A DNA stretch of 47,400 bases. Origin: an uncultured Eubacteriales bacterium. Lineage in GTDB: Bacteria > Bacillota > Clostridia > Lachnospirales > Lachnospiraceae. A program made the translations under genes and the position numbers. Location of the stretch: assembly GCA_900314525.1 (NCBI GenBank), contig OMVN01000018.1:12534-59933 (forward strand), written 5' to 3'. Each line of letters opens with the position of its first letter. The first letter of the stretch is position 1. Positions 39,268 to 47,400 of this stretch are shown here, piece by piece. The notes below the pieces were generated by a model, which made no database searches, was not told where the DNA came from, and saw only the letters and a program-made list of their open reading frames with translations.

Positions 39268-40653
39268 ATGAAAATAAAAAAATATTTTACTGATAATTAT
39301 CAGCTTATAATTGCAATTATTATTTCAGCAATTGTTCTAATTTATGCTATTTCAGGAAGTTCTGCTCTTAATGGAAAAAAACAGACAAATAAAAAAAGTA
39401 GTTCTTCGAAAGAAAGTTCAATCAGTGAAAATGAGACAACTCTGTCAGATCTTGAATTTACACTTCCAGAAGATGCTTCAGAAGAAACGGCAACCACTCT
39501 TGAAAGTGGCGACTATGTATATATGATTAAAGTAAACAGAATTGCCAACTGCGTTACTGTCTACAGACAGGATGAAAATGGTAATTTTACTATTCCTTAC
39601 AAAGCAATGGCCTGTTCTTGTGGTAAGGAAATAGAAAATACTCCTCTTGGAAATTTCAAAATTTCATCAACATATAATTGGAGATTAATGGTTGACGATA
39701 CTTATTCTCAATATGCTTCAAGAATTTACAATGGTATATTATTTCACTCAGTTCCTTGTTTTACTGCAAATAGTAATGATCTTGAGTACAAAGAATTTAA
39801 CAAATTAGGTACTAGTGCTTCACTTGGATGTGTAAGACTTACAGTTGCTGATTCAAAATGGATTTATGACAACTGCCCATATGGAACAAAGGTTGAAATA
39901 TATGATGATAAAAGTAACCCAGGTCCTCTTGGAAAGCCTGAAGTAATTAAAATTCCAGATGACAGCCCTAATAAAGGATGGGATCCTACAGACCCCGATC
40001 CAAACAATCCATGGAATTTATGTGAACCTTCAATTGAAAGTTCTGACATAACTGTTCCTCTTGGATATAAACTTGATTTGATGTCTGTTGTAAAGGCAAC
40101 CGATACTTGTGGAAATGATATATCCTCAAATGTAAAAATTACAGGTACTGTTGACACTAAGGTGTCTGGAACATATCAGATAAGATATTCTGTTACAGAT
40201 TTGCTTAACAGATCTGCGAGCCTAGATATTAAAGTGAAAGTAGTTAAATCTTCTTCAAAGAAATTAATAGAATCTGAAAAGAAGTATTCTGCAAAATCAG
40301 GTACAATGCCAGCTACTGAAGCCTTTCCTAATGAGTTTGGAAAGAAAAATAAACACAATAATAATACAACAGAAAGCTATACAAGAAAACAGGTTCAGGA
40401 AACTACAGTTCCTGCTACTACTGTAGAAACTACTACTCAGGCTCCCACAACAACCCAGCCTGTAACTGCTGCTCCTACAACAACTCAGCCTGTAACTCAA
40501 CCTGTAACACAGCCTTCAACAAAAGAAACTGTTCCGGTCACTGCAGCACCTACTACAAATCAGGCAAGTACATCATCCGCACCGACAGAAAAAGTCGAAA
40601 CTTCCACTACTGCTGCTTCAGCAACTACATCAAATGATAACTTACCTCAGTAA
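39268..40653 (+). CDS. Membrane-anchored L,D-transpeptidase (YkuD) with Ig-like domain
   Basis: Crosslinks or modifies peptidoglycan through a cysteine transpeptidase. The 461-residue protein has a basic start, one TM anchor (about 11-30), a Ser-rich linker and a YkuD domain (about 80-213) with H160 (ILFHSVPC) and the SxGCxR motif with C188 (SLGCVRL). A DUF5011-like Ig domain (about 250-330) follows, and the tail is Thr/Pro-rich. The tail holds a 30-bp tandem repeat. The start is the ATG at 39268; a TTG at 39247 is the alternative and AAAGG lies between them. It is a single gene closed by a strong terminator. Confidence 0.9.
   Translation: MKIKKYFTDNYQLIIAIIISAIVLIYAISGSSALNGKKQTNKKSSSSKESSISENETTLSDLEFTLPEDASEETATTLESGDYVYMIKVNRIANCVTVYRQDENGNFTIPYKAMACSCGKEIENTPLGNFKISSTYNWRLMVDDTYSQYASRIYNGILFHSVPCFTANSNDLEYKEFNKLGTSASLGCVRLTVADSKWIYDNCPYGTKVEIYDDKSNPGPLGKPEVIKIPDDSPNKGWDPTDPDPNNPWNLCEPSIESSDITVPLGYKLDLMSVVKATDTCGNDISSNVKITGTVDTKVSGTYQIRYSVTDLLNRSASLDIKVKVVKSSSKKLIESEKKYSAKSGTMPATEAFPNEFGKKNKHNNNTTESYTRKQVQETTVPATTVETTTQAPTTTQPVTAAPTTTQPVTQPVTQPSTKETVPVTAAPTTNQASTSSAPTEKVETSTTAASATTSNDNLPQ
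40441..40500 (+). repeat. Tandem 30-bp repeat in the L,D-transpeptidase tail
   Basis: Two near-identical 30-bp units (40441-40470 and 40471-40500) encode APTTTQPVTA and APTTTQPVTQ. They are imperfect at synonymous positions, so the repeat is not brand-new. Confidence 0.85.
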
Positions 40654-40675
40654 TATATCATTTTGTATCTCAATA

Positions 40676-40721
40676 AAAAGTGCCCCCAAAGAGCATAAAT
40701 AGCTCACTTGGGGGCACTTTT
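40676..40721. terminator. Bidirectional terminator between ykuD and pullulanase genes
   Basis: A 14-bp perfect stem (40676-40689/40708-40721) has an inner 4-bp stem (40691-40694/40702-40705) and T/A tails on both sides. It closes two convergent genes. Confidence 0.88.
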
Positions 40722-40791
40722 GTTTATAAAATATGTTATTAAATATCGCCAATATGTCTGATATTTATATCTATTTTTATAGTCTATTATT

Positions 40792-42756
40792 TTACCTATA
40801 TACTACAAACGTTGACTTAGGCTTTACATTCTCTACTCTATCAGATTTTCTAATACCATTTTCATTTACTGATTTATCTTCTGCTAATACTATATATCCA
40901 TTTAAATCAGTTAATTCATAATCATTTTCAGTTGCATTAAATATGGTAATAACTTCATGACCATTCCTATTAATATGATATTCAATTACACCATCATTAC
41001 CAGTCTCTTTAAAGGATATACATTTCTCTGCATCTGTTTTATTATCTATCCTAAACATGTTATATTTTTTTCTAAGTTTTACAAGACCCTTATAATAATT
41101 GTATACTTCCATATATTTCTCATCTTCAAGTTTACTATAATCTATTCCATTAACACTGTCATCCGATCTTACACTGTCACTTACATAACTTCCGTCAGAA
41201 TCAGTTTTTGTTCTTAAAATTTCTTCACCTGCATGAAGTAATGGAACTCCCTGTGATAGCATTACTATCGAAATTGCAAGTAGATTTTCTTTTATAGCAT
41301 CATCCATTGAAATATTGGGATTACAAAGTCTGATTTTATCAAAAAGAGTATAATTATCATGGCATGATGTATAATTTATAACATCTACAGGAGAACTGCT
41401 CCATTTTGGAAATCCCGAAATAGATTTTTTTAAATTATTTGCAAATTTAACATTTCCTGATATAAATCCTTTTTCTTCCTCATCAAACACACTGCCTTTA
41501 ATGCTATCTCTTAAATCATCATTGAACATTGCAAATCTATCTAATAAATCAATATTTCCCTGTTTAGCCAGCTTTATATCTTCTTTAGTTGTTTCTGTTT
41601 CCAGGTCCCAGCCTTCTCCATATAAGAATATTTTGGGATTAATTTTATCAACTCTTTTTCTAATTTCATTTATCGTATCAACATCTATCAATCCAACAAG
41701 GTCAAATCTGAATCCATCTATATGATATTCCTTTGCCCAATATTCCACTGAATCAGCAATAAACTTGCTAACCATGCTTCTTTCTGATGCAGTATCATTT
41801 CCACATCTAGAACCATCTGATTTATTACCATCACTATCAATTCTGTAAAAATACCCAGGAACAGCTCTGTTAAAGCAAAATTCCTCGTTATATGTATGAT
41901 TATATACAACGTCCATAATTACACTAATTCCATTATCGTGAAGGAACTTAACTGTATTTTTAAATTCCTTTATCCTTATATTTCCATCATTAGGATTAGT
42001 TGAATATGAACCTTCCAACGCATTATAATTTAACGGATCATATCCCCAGTTGTATTCTCTAGAATTATATTCTTTACTTTCATCTATTGTTGCATAGTCA
42101 TAAATTGGCAATAAATGAATATGTGTTACTCCCAAATCCAGAATATGATCAATTCCTGTCTTTATTATGCCCTTATTGTATACTGTAGTGTTTTTTTCTG
42201 TAAGGCCCAGAAACTTTCCCTTGTTCTTTATTCCAGAACAGTCTAACGAAGATAAGTCTCTCGTATGAAGTTCATATATTATGTAGTCAGCTGGATTTAA
42301 ATTATCATTTGGATAACTATCCTTATCCCAATTTTCAGGATTTGTTGATTTTAAATCTGTAATCATTGCTCGTATTCCATTTACACCACACGTTCTGGCG
42401 TAAGGATCACATATTTCTGCATCATATATACCATCGTATTTTCCATCAAACTTGACAGTATATGTATAATACAAATTCTTTTTATCACCACTTAAATCTA
42501 GATACCATGTTCCATAAGCTCCACGATTCATATTAAAGCTTTCAATCAAATCATCCTTTTTATAATCTCCTGATTCATACAAATTAATGATAACTTCTTT
42601 GGCAAATGGAGACCATAATTTAAATTGAGAATTTAACTCTGAATATGTACATCCTAAGTCAGTTCCATTATATGTATATTTATCCTCAAACTCTTTTTCA
42701 GAATATTGGTAATTCCAATCAGGATTAAAATTTCTAGTATATTTTTTTAAATTCAT
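40792..42756 (-). CDS. pulA: Type I pullulanase, cytosolic (GH13_14)
   Basis: Debranching enzyme that cleaves alpha-1,6 links of pullulan and branched dextrins. The 654-residue protein has no signal peptide. It has a CBM48-like N-terminal domain (about 28-125), the type I signature YNWGYDP at 235-241, MDVVYNHT at 281-288, nucleophile D352 (GFRFDLVG), acid/base E381 (LYGEGW) and transition-state H463-D464 (SCHDN). GGGAGG precedes the ATG. It lies downstream of a terminator after the surface-protein gene, so it may have its own weak promoter; none is convincing. Confidence 0.94.
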   Translation of the reverse strand: MNLKKYTRNFNPDWNYQYSEKEFEDKYTYNGTDLGCTYSELNSQFKLWSPFAKEVIINLYESGDYKKDDLIESFNMNRGAYGTWYLDLSGDKKNLYYTYTVKFDGKYDGIYDAEICDPYARTCGVNGIRAMITDLKSTNPENWDKDSYPNDNLNPADYIIYELHTRDLSSLDCSGIKNKGKFLGLTEKNTTVYNKGIIKTGIDHILDLGVTHIHLLPIYDYATIDESKEYNSREYNWGYDPLNYNALEGSYSTNPNDGNIRIKEFKNTVKFLHDNGISVIMDVVYNHTYNEEFCFNRAVPGYFYRIDSDGNKSDGSRCGNDTASERSMVSKFIADSVEYWAKEYHIDGFRFDLVGLIDVDTINEIRKRVDKINPKIFLYGEGWDLETETTKEDIKLAKQGNIDLLDRFAMFNDDLRDSIKGSVFDEEEKGFISGNVKFANNLKKSISGFPKWSSSPVDVINYTSCHDNYTLFDKIRLCNPNISMDDAIKENLLAISIVMLSQGVPLLHAGEEILRTKTDSDGSYVSDSVRSDDSVNGIDYSKLEDEKYMEVYNYYKGLVKLRKKYNMFRIDNKTDAEKCISFKETGNDGVIEYHINRNGHEVITIFNATENDYELTDLNGYIVLAEDKSVNENGIRKSDRVENVKPKSTFVVYR

Positions 42757-42800
42757 TATATCCTCCCTGTTTTCACTATGATGTACATATTTTTATTTAT

Positions 42801-42853
42801 AAAAAATGCCTATGTACTCAATACCACAAAAGTGATATTAACATACATAGGCA
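42801..42853 (-). terminator. Terminator after CBM41-like gene
   Basis: The outer stem TGCCTATGTA (42807-42816)/TACATAGGCA (42844-42853) has an inner stem and is followed on the minus strand by six U residues. One inner mismatch is a G-U pair only on the minus strand. Confidence 0.85.
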
Positions 42854-42891
42854 AATTAATCAAACCATATTTGATTTATACAGAACTAATA

Positions 42892-43545
42892 TTATTTTCT
42901 GTATTTGTGAATCTGCCCTTTGCTGAACTTAGCATAGCATGCGAATGATATTAATGCAAATAATATAATATCAAGTATTAATGCAACCGCAAAATTCACT
43001 TTTAAAGCTTTCGCTTTCTTTGTCTTTGGCACTGTAATTTCTGTTGAACTACTAGTAGAGCTATTGTCTGATGTTACTGAAGGTGAATCACTTGATGAAT
43101 CAGCACTTCCAGTCCATGATGCAGGCTTCTCTGTTGTAAATGTATACTTATCAACTGCCTCCATTGTAATGTATATGTCCATTGAATTGCCAGAAGCAAG
43201 TTCTACGGAATCCTGTAATACTGATACCTTTAAACCGTCATCTCTCTGAACAACAAATGAAATTTCATTATCAACGTCATCCTCTGGGTCTCTGAAGAAA
43301 TTAAATTTATAAAAACCTTCTCCGTCTTTCTTTTCAAATGCTTCAGCTTTTCCCTGATTTGAATTTGTATATGCCTTTATTGTTAATTGTGAAAAATCCT
43401 GACCATCATCTTTTACATGAAAGTTTACAGTATAAGCTTCATCTTCTGCTTTTGCTACAGTGGAATTTTCTACGACCATAGCGCCACCTATTACAGAAAC
43501 TGCCATTAAAGCAACTGCTGCTTTTTTTAAAATGTCTCTAATCAT
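42892..43545 (-). CDS. Secreted CBM41-like surface protein with C-terminal anchor
   Basis: No catalytic domain. The 217-residue protein has a signal peptide (about 1-34, cut after AKA), one beta domain (about 36-128), a Ser-rich linker (143-169) and a single TM with basic tail (184-217). The beta domain matches the N-terminal pullulanase-associated (CBM41-like) domain of the neighbouring secreted pullulanase in spacing (YTVNFHVKDDG against LSVVFHFTKDD), but the tandem tryptophans of that domain (WIW) are absent. Starch binding is therefore uncertain. The start is the ATG after AAGGA; the first ATG at 43554 touches the ribosome site. It starts 20 bp after the secreted pullulanase gene. Confidence 0.8.
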   Translation of the reverse strand: MIRDILKKAAVALMAVSVIGGAMVVENSTVAKAEDEAYTVNFHVKDDGQDFSQLTIKAYTNSNQGKAEAFEKKDGEGFYKFNFFRDPEDDVDNEISFVVQRDDGLKVSVLQDSVELASGNSMDIYITMEAVDKYTFTTEKPASWTGSADSSSDSPSVTSDNSSTSSSTEITVPKTKKAKALKVNFAVALILDIILFALISFACYAKFSKGQIHKYRK

Positions 43546-43565
43546 ATAAATCATTCCTTATTTTT

Positions 43566-46406
43566 TTAGTTTTCTTTTCTTTTTCTTAATACTACTAAAA
43601 CTGATGCACAAATAATTAATGCTAATACTGTCATAGCTACTGCTAAATAGCTATCACCTGTCTTAACTGACTGATTAGCTGGTGTGTTATCAGACTGTGC
43701 TGCAGACTGTGAATCACTGCTTCCAGTTGCATTTACTAAATCAGAATTGCCATTTGCAGGATTGCTTGGATCAACAACTGCATTAGATGGCTGTTTAATT
43801 AATACCATTGCTGAAATTGCATCAACATTAACTGTTCCTGAAACTGTTCCAAGTACTGTTGTACCTGCCTTCTGTCCATTTACATAAATATCCCAGTTTC
43901 CTTCAGGTAATGTAACTTCCTGAATTTTAAGGCTTGGGTTGTAAACAACAATAATTCCTTCAGCTGAATCACCATTTGCTCCTGCTGCTAATTCATAAGC
44001 GATTGCCTGGTTTTCATTGCTTCCGTCTAAAATCTTAGTCCAGTTATTGTAAATATCATCATATGATGTCATTCTGAATGCTGGATGAGCCTTTCTTAAT
44101 TCGATAAGTCCCTTGTAGTATTCATATGTCTGTGAATAATTAGAATCATTTAATGTATCCCATTTGATTGCATTCTCTGCACTTGGTGCATTGTAACTGT
44201 TTCCATCAAATGTACCGTCTTCTTTTACTTTTGTTCTTAAGATTTCTTCACCTGCCTGCATGAAAGGAACACCCTGTGCTGTGTAGAGCATTGCTCCAGC
44301 AAGATTGTTTTCTGCTACACGCATTTCAAATGAATCCTTTGGATTTGAAATTGCAATTCTGTCAAATAATGTGTAATTATCATGACAAGAGTTGTACTGA
44401 ATTACCTGATCTGGTGAAAATGCCCATAATGAAGATGTAGAAGCATCAACATTATCAATTACCTTACCTACAGATGCTTTTCCTCTTGTAACATATCCTG
44501 GAAGTGTATCAAATACACCACCCTTAACTGAATCTCTGAATCCATCATTAAAGTATGCAAATCCAGGTGTTACATCTGCATTTGCCTGTGATGCTAATAA
44601 TACATCTTTAGATGTATTTGTTGTCATTGACCATCCTTCACCGTAAAGAACAATGTTAGGGTCAACTTCATGTAATGCTTCTGTTAATGCATTAACTGTA
44701 TCTGTATCAAATAAACCAACCTGATCAATTCTGAATCCGTTGATATGATATTCCTTTGCCCAGTAAACCATTGAATCAACAATGAATTTTCTGTTCATAA
44801 GTCTCTCAGTTGCTGTATCATTACCACATCCAGAACCGTTTGAGTTCTTTCTTGAGTAATATGAAGGTGTAAGCTGGTTGATTGAGAAGTTGTCGGCACT
44901 ATTAACATGTCCGTAAACAACATCCATAACTACACCAATTCCGTTGTCATGTAATGACTTAACCATCTGTTTGAACTCTTTTACTCTTGTAGCTCCATTG
45001 TATGGATCTGTTGAGTAAGATCCTTCTGGTAAGTTGTAGTTCTGTGGATCATATCCCCAGTTAAAATGATCAGTTGCTAAGTCTGTCTCATCTATTGATG
45101 CATAATCATATGTAGGGAGAAGGTGTACATGTGTTATTCCTAAATCTTTAAGATAATCAATACCTGTAGACTGTCCAAAACTATTCTTTGTACCCTGTTC
45201 TGTAAATGCTAAATATTTTCCTCTGTTAGCTTCTGAGACTCCTGAGCTTGCATCATATGAGAAATCTCTGATATGAAGTTCATATAATACATCATCCTGG
45301 TAAACAGGTGTTTTACATGGATTTGTATCACCATCCCATCCTTCTGGGTTTGTAGAAGAAAGATCGATAACCATACCTCTCTGACCATTTACACCAGATG
45401 TTCTAGCATAAGGATCAATTGTCTCAACCTTTTTTCCTCTTACATCTGCAGAATATGTATAATATACTCCGTTCTGATCTCCATCAACTTTTAATACCCA
45501 TGTACCGTTTTTATCAAGGTTCATTGGAATTGACTGAATTAAATCATCTGCACCTGGGTTACCACTCTTATAGAGATTAACACTTACATCTGATGCTAAT
45601 GGTGCCCACACTTTGAAAGTTGTGCTATCTGCTGACCATGTTGCACCAAGATCATCTCCATTGTATGTATAAGCATCTTCGAAATCCTTTGATACATATA
45701 CATCTGGCATACCAATCATGAATGACATTCCATCGCCATATTCAACCTGATAAGATCCCATTGCATCTAATGGTGTAGCTGTTGTAATTGTAAAGCCATT
45801 AGATCCGTCATCTTTAACATTGCTGATATCAACATATGTATTACCTACAGTATCTTTTACTTTAAAGAAAGTCTGTAAGTCAGCACCTGCTGGAAGAGAT
45901 GAACCTGCTTTAATAGAAATATTTGTTAAATCTTCTGTTGATGCTGAAGCAAGCTTGAATCCTTTTGATGCTTTTGAGTCATCTACTGTTGGTGTAGCCT
46001 GTCCAGATACAAGATAGATATCTATCTGTCCTGAAACATAAGATGAAACATCAATTGATCTGTCTGCATCTACATCCTTTGTAACTCCATCCCATGATGG
46101 ACCATCTTTTACGATGTAATTGATTGTTGTTGTACTTGAATTAATTGCAACTGTTGATGTTGAATTAAGTGTTACAGTTGCTTCAGTACCATTGTTAACC
46201 ATAGGTACATCAACGCCGTCACCTATTGTCCAAATCCACATATAATAATTAGCATAATTATTATCATCTTTTGTGAAATGGAACACAACTGATAATTCGT
46301 CTGATGTATCTTTTGCTTTAGTTCTTATGTCACTGCCATTGAATGAAACAACAGTTGTTAATGTTAAAACTAAAGCAATAATCAAAGCTTTTAATTTTCT
46401 TCCCAT
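43566..46406 (-). CDS. Secreted cell-surface type I pullulanase
   Basis: A 946-residue extracellular debranching enzyme. In order it has a signal peptide (1-32), a CBM41-like domain (about 38-135) with W57 and W59, a second beta domain (about 147-238), CBM48 (about 242-345), a GH13 core (about 370-800), a C-terminal beta domain, a Ser/Asn-rich linker, and a TM plus basic tail (about 917-946) preceded by VKTGD. FNWGYDP (448-454), nucleophile D561 and E590 are present. The segment usually DVVxNH reads DVVYGH (G499), so a usually conserved Asn is missing. AGGAGG precedes the ATG. A cre-like site is in its promoter. Confidence 0.93.
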   Translation of the reverse strand: MGRKLKALIIALVLTLTTVVSFNGSDIRTKAKDTSDELSVVFHFTKDDNNYANYYMWIWTIGDGVDVPMVNNGTEATVTLNSTSTVAINSSTTTINYIVKDGPSWDGVTKDVDADRSIDVSSYVSGQIDIYLVSGQATPTVDDSKASKGFKLASASTEDLTNISIKAGSSLPAGADLQTFFKVKDTVGNTYVDISNVKDDGSNGFTITTATPLDAMGSYQVEYGDGMSFMIGMPDVYVSKDFEDAYTYNGDDLGATWSADSTTFKVWAPLASDVSVNLYKSGNPGADDLIQSIPMNLDKNGTWVLKVDGDQNGVYYTYSADVRGKKVETIDPYARTSGVNGQRGMVIDLSSTNPEGWDGDTNPCKTPVYQDDVLYELHIRDFSYDASSGVSEANRGKYLAFTEQGTKNSFGQSTGIDYLKDLGITHVHLLPTYDYASIDETDLATDHFNWGYDPQNYNLPEGSYSTDPYNGATRVKEFKQMVKSLHDNGIGVVMDVVYGHVNSADNFSINQLTPSYYSRKNSNGSGCGNDTATERLMNRKFIVDSMVYWAKEYHINGFRIDQVGLFDTDTVNALTEALHEVDPNIVLYGEGWSMTTNTSKDVLLASQANADVTPGFAYFNDGFRDSVKGGVFDTLPGYVTRGKASVGKVIDNVDASTSSLWAFSPDQVIQYNSCHDNYTLFDRIAISNPKDSFEMRVAENNLAGAMLYTAQGVPFMQAGEEILRTKVKEDGTFDGNSYNAPSAENAIKWDTLNDSNYSQTYEYYKGLIELRKAHPAFRMTSYDDIYNNWTKILDGSNENQAIAYELAAGANGDSAEGIIVVYNPSLKIQEVTLPEGNWDIYVNGQKAGTTVLGTVSGTVNVDAISAMVLIKQPSNAVVDPSNPANGNSDLVNATGSSDSQSAAQSDNTPANQSVKTGDSYLAVAMTVLALIICASVLVVLRKRKEN

Positions 46407-46426
46407 AATTTCCTCCTTTTATAGCA

Positions 46427-46441
46427 TTTTAACGGTTACAA
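46427..46441 (-). promoter_or_regulatory. cre-like LacI-family operator at the pullulanase start
   Basis: On the minus strand, TTGTAACCGTTAAAA fits the catabolite-response consensus (WTGNAANCGNWNNCA) with one mismatch. It sits just after the -10 box, where binding would block transcription. CcpA or another LacI-family (for example MalR) regulator could bind it. Confidence 0.45.
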
Positions 46442-46444
46442 TCT

Positions 46445-46473
46445 ATTCTAACACATAAATAAGAAAATTAGAA
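46445..46473 (-). promoter_or_regulatory. Promoter of secreted pullulanase operon
   Basis: On the minus strand, weak -35 TTCTAA (46468-46473), 17-bp spacer and -10 TAGAAT (46445-46450), with the cre-like site downstream. Confidence 0.5.
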
Positions 46474-46509
46474 GTAGAAATTAGACATTTTTACTAATAA
46501 ATAAAGTAA

Positions 46510-47229
46510 TTACAGGATAAATTTCCTAATATTGCCTATATTTCCATCCTCAATTATATATTTTGCTTTAACATCATCTAATACAGTGTCTGAGGGCGAT
46601 ATGTCTGTATGTATATATATCGAATCTATTCCATAATCATAGGCTGATTTCATGTCTGCAATCCAGTCATTTCCTATCATTACAGATTTCTTCTTATCTA
46701 GTTTGTACTTATTAAATAGAGAATCAAAAAACATTGCAGATGGTTTCTTTACTGATTCATTTGATGAAATTTTAATTCCATCAAAATAATCATATATTCC
46801 AAGATATTTTAATTCATATGATGTAAAAATATTCTGTGCATTTGAAAGAAGATATATCTTCTTATTTTTTTCTTTTAAAAGTTTCAAGACATCTAATGTT
46901 TCATCATACAATTTTACAAACTTCGTTGATGTAACTCTAAAAAACTGTCCAATTAAAGTGCAGCTCTTATCATCCATTTTGACATTTTTCTCTTCAAATA
47001 ATCTTTTAAATACTTTAAGCACATCTACTTCAGGGTAGTCAAAACCTATGATTTTCTGTTCTTCCTCCCTGCAAAGAGCAATATATCTTCTCTTTAACTC
47101 CATTGGTTTATATTCCGCACCATAAAATGCATAAATCTCTGTCATTTTTTCCCACAATGACCTTTTTGATTCATTTGTTCTTATATCAACTAGTGTTCCA
47201 TATAGATCAAAAATATAATTTTCGTACAT
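46510..47229 (-). CDS. HAD family hydrolase (haloacid-dehalogenase-like)
   Basis: The 239-residue protein has motif I IFDLYGTLVD with nucleophile D8; the second Asp is replaced by Tyr (D-x-Y), as in haloacid dehalogenases and some phosphatases. Motif II is LLSNAQ, the catalytic Lys is in VKKPSAMF, and motif IV is GNDWIADM. An N-terminal helical cap (about 15-90) is present. The substrate is unknown. The ribosome site GAGAGG precedes the ATG. Confidence 0.88.
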   Translation of the reverse strand: MYENYIFDLYGTLVDIRTNESKRSLWEKMTEIYAFYGAEYKPMELKRRYIALCREEEQKIIGFDYPEVDVLKVFKRLFEEKNVKMDDKSCTLIGQFFRVTSTKFVKLYDETLDVLKLLKEKNKKIYLLSNAQNIFTSYELKYLGIYDYFDGIKISSNESVKKPSAMFFDSLFNKYKLDKKKSVMIGNDWIADMKSAYDYGIDSIYIHTDISPSDTVLDDVKAKYIIEDGNIGNIRKFIL

Positions 47230-47272
47230 GTATTTTTCCTCTCAAGCCTTAAATTTTTCATATATGTTTATA

Positions 47273-47301
47273 ATTATATCATTTTATATTATTTTTGAAA
47301 A
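47273..47301 (-). promoter_or_regulatory. Promoter of HAD hydrolase gene
   Basis: On the minus strand, -35 TTTTCA (47296-47301), 17-bp spacer and -10 TATAAT (47273-47278), just after the terminator of the upstream transcript. Confidence 0.5.
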
Positions 47302-47302
47302 C

Positions 47303-47330
47303 AAAAAAAACAAAGGAATAAACCTTTGTT
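47303..47330 (-). terminator. Terminator of an operon beyond the right edge (likely rRNA)
   Basis: AACAAAGG (47309-47316)/CCTTTGTT (47323-47330) is followed on the minus strand by eight U residues. The minus-strand sequence leading into it (47340-47400) contains TGTGTAGTTTTGAAGGTACAG, a type of sequence seen in and after Firmicute rRNA operons, so the 3' end of an rRNA operon probably lies just outside. Confidence 0.65.
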
Positions 47331-47400
47331 TTAATCATATGCTGTACCTTCAAAACTACACATCAAATCATCTTTCAAAACATCTTCCCAAACCGTTATT

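Overview
The window looks like a low-GC Gram-positive chromosome, most likely a Lachnospiraceae (Clostridia) species. The evidence is the AT-rich sequence with strong AGGAGG-type ribosome sites, a perfect CIRCE box before groES, the rapZ-whiA-crh order, an L20-type infC leader, HPr kinase, and Thr-rich surface proteins. Nearly all genes lie on the minus strand. Only three are on the plus strand: an acidic membrane protein at about 4.1 kb, an HTH-like protein at 13.4 kb and an L,D-transpeptidase at 39.3 kb. It reads as a stable core chromosome region; I see no insertion sequence, phage gene or CRISPR array.

Layout. 0-2.2 kb: groES-groEL under CIRCE. 2.2-4.5 kb: a HAD phosphatase with an OGG-type DNA glycosylase, and the acidic small protein. 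4.5-10.3 kb: glnS, a GreA-type factor with an M18 aminopeptidase, guaB, and a small membrane protein. 10.3-13.4 kb: lepA-hemW. 13.4-14.1 kb: the HTH-like gene, its terminator, and a GC-rich 120-bp stretch that folds as a rod and looks like an undescribed structured RNA. 14.1-21.3 kb: second M18 aminopeptidase, radical SAM protein, ABC-F ATPase, a membrane-anchored transglutaminase-like protein, and a DUF1015 protein. 21.3-28.4 kb: serC-serA and leuB-ilvD-ilvB. 28.4-30.0 kb: tRNA-Asn and infC-rpmI-rplT behind an attenuator leader. 30.0-39.0 kb: closely spaced ftsH-uvrC-hprK-glcK-murB-rapZ-whiA-crh. 39.2-46.5 kb: YkuD L,D-transpeptidase, a cytosolic type I pullulanase, a stand-alone CBM41-like surface protein, and a large secreted cell-surface pullulanase. 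46.5-47.4 kb: a HAD hydrolase and a terminator that probably ends an rRNA operon beyond the right edge.

How it works together. The right side joins carbon-source sensing (HPr kinase and a Crh-like protein with Glu at position 15 and Ser at 46), glucokinase, and extracellular plus intracellular alpha-glucan debranching; a cre-like LacI-family site lies at the secreted pullulanase promoter. The middle holds amino-acid biosynthesis. DUF1015 beside serC-serA is a candidate for an unassigned step in serine metabolism.

Many starts were placed on the ATG/GTG/TTG that follows a good Shine-Dalgarno sequence. Several longer reading frames run through the Shine-Dalgarno itself, giving spurious N-termini such as MEN- or MNEE-.
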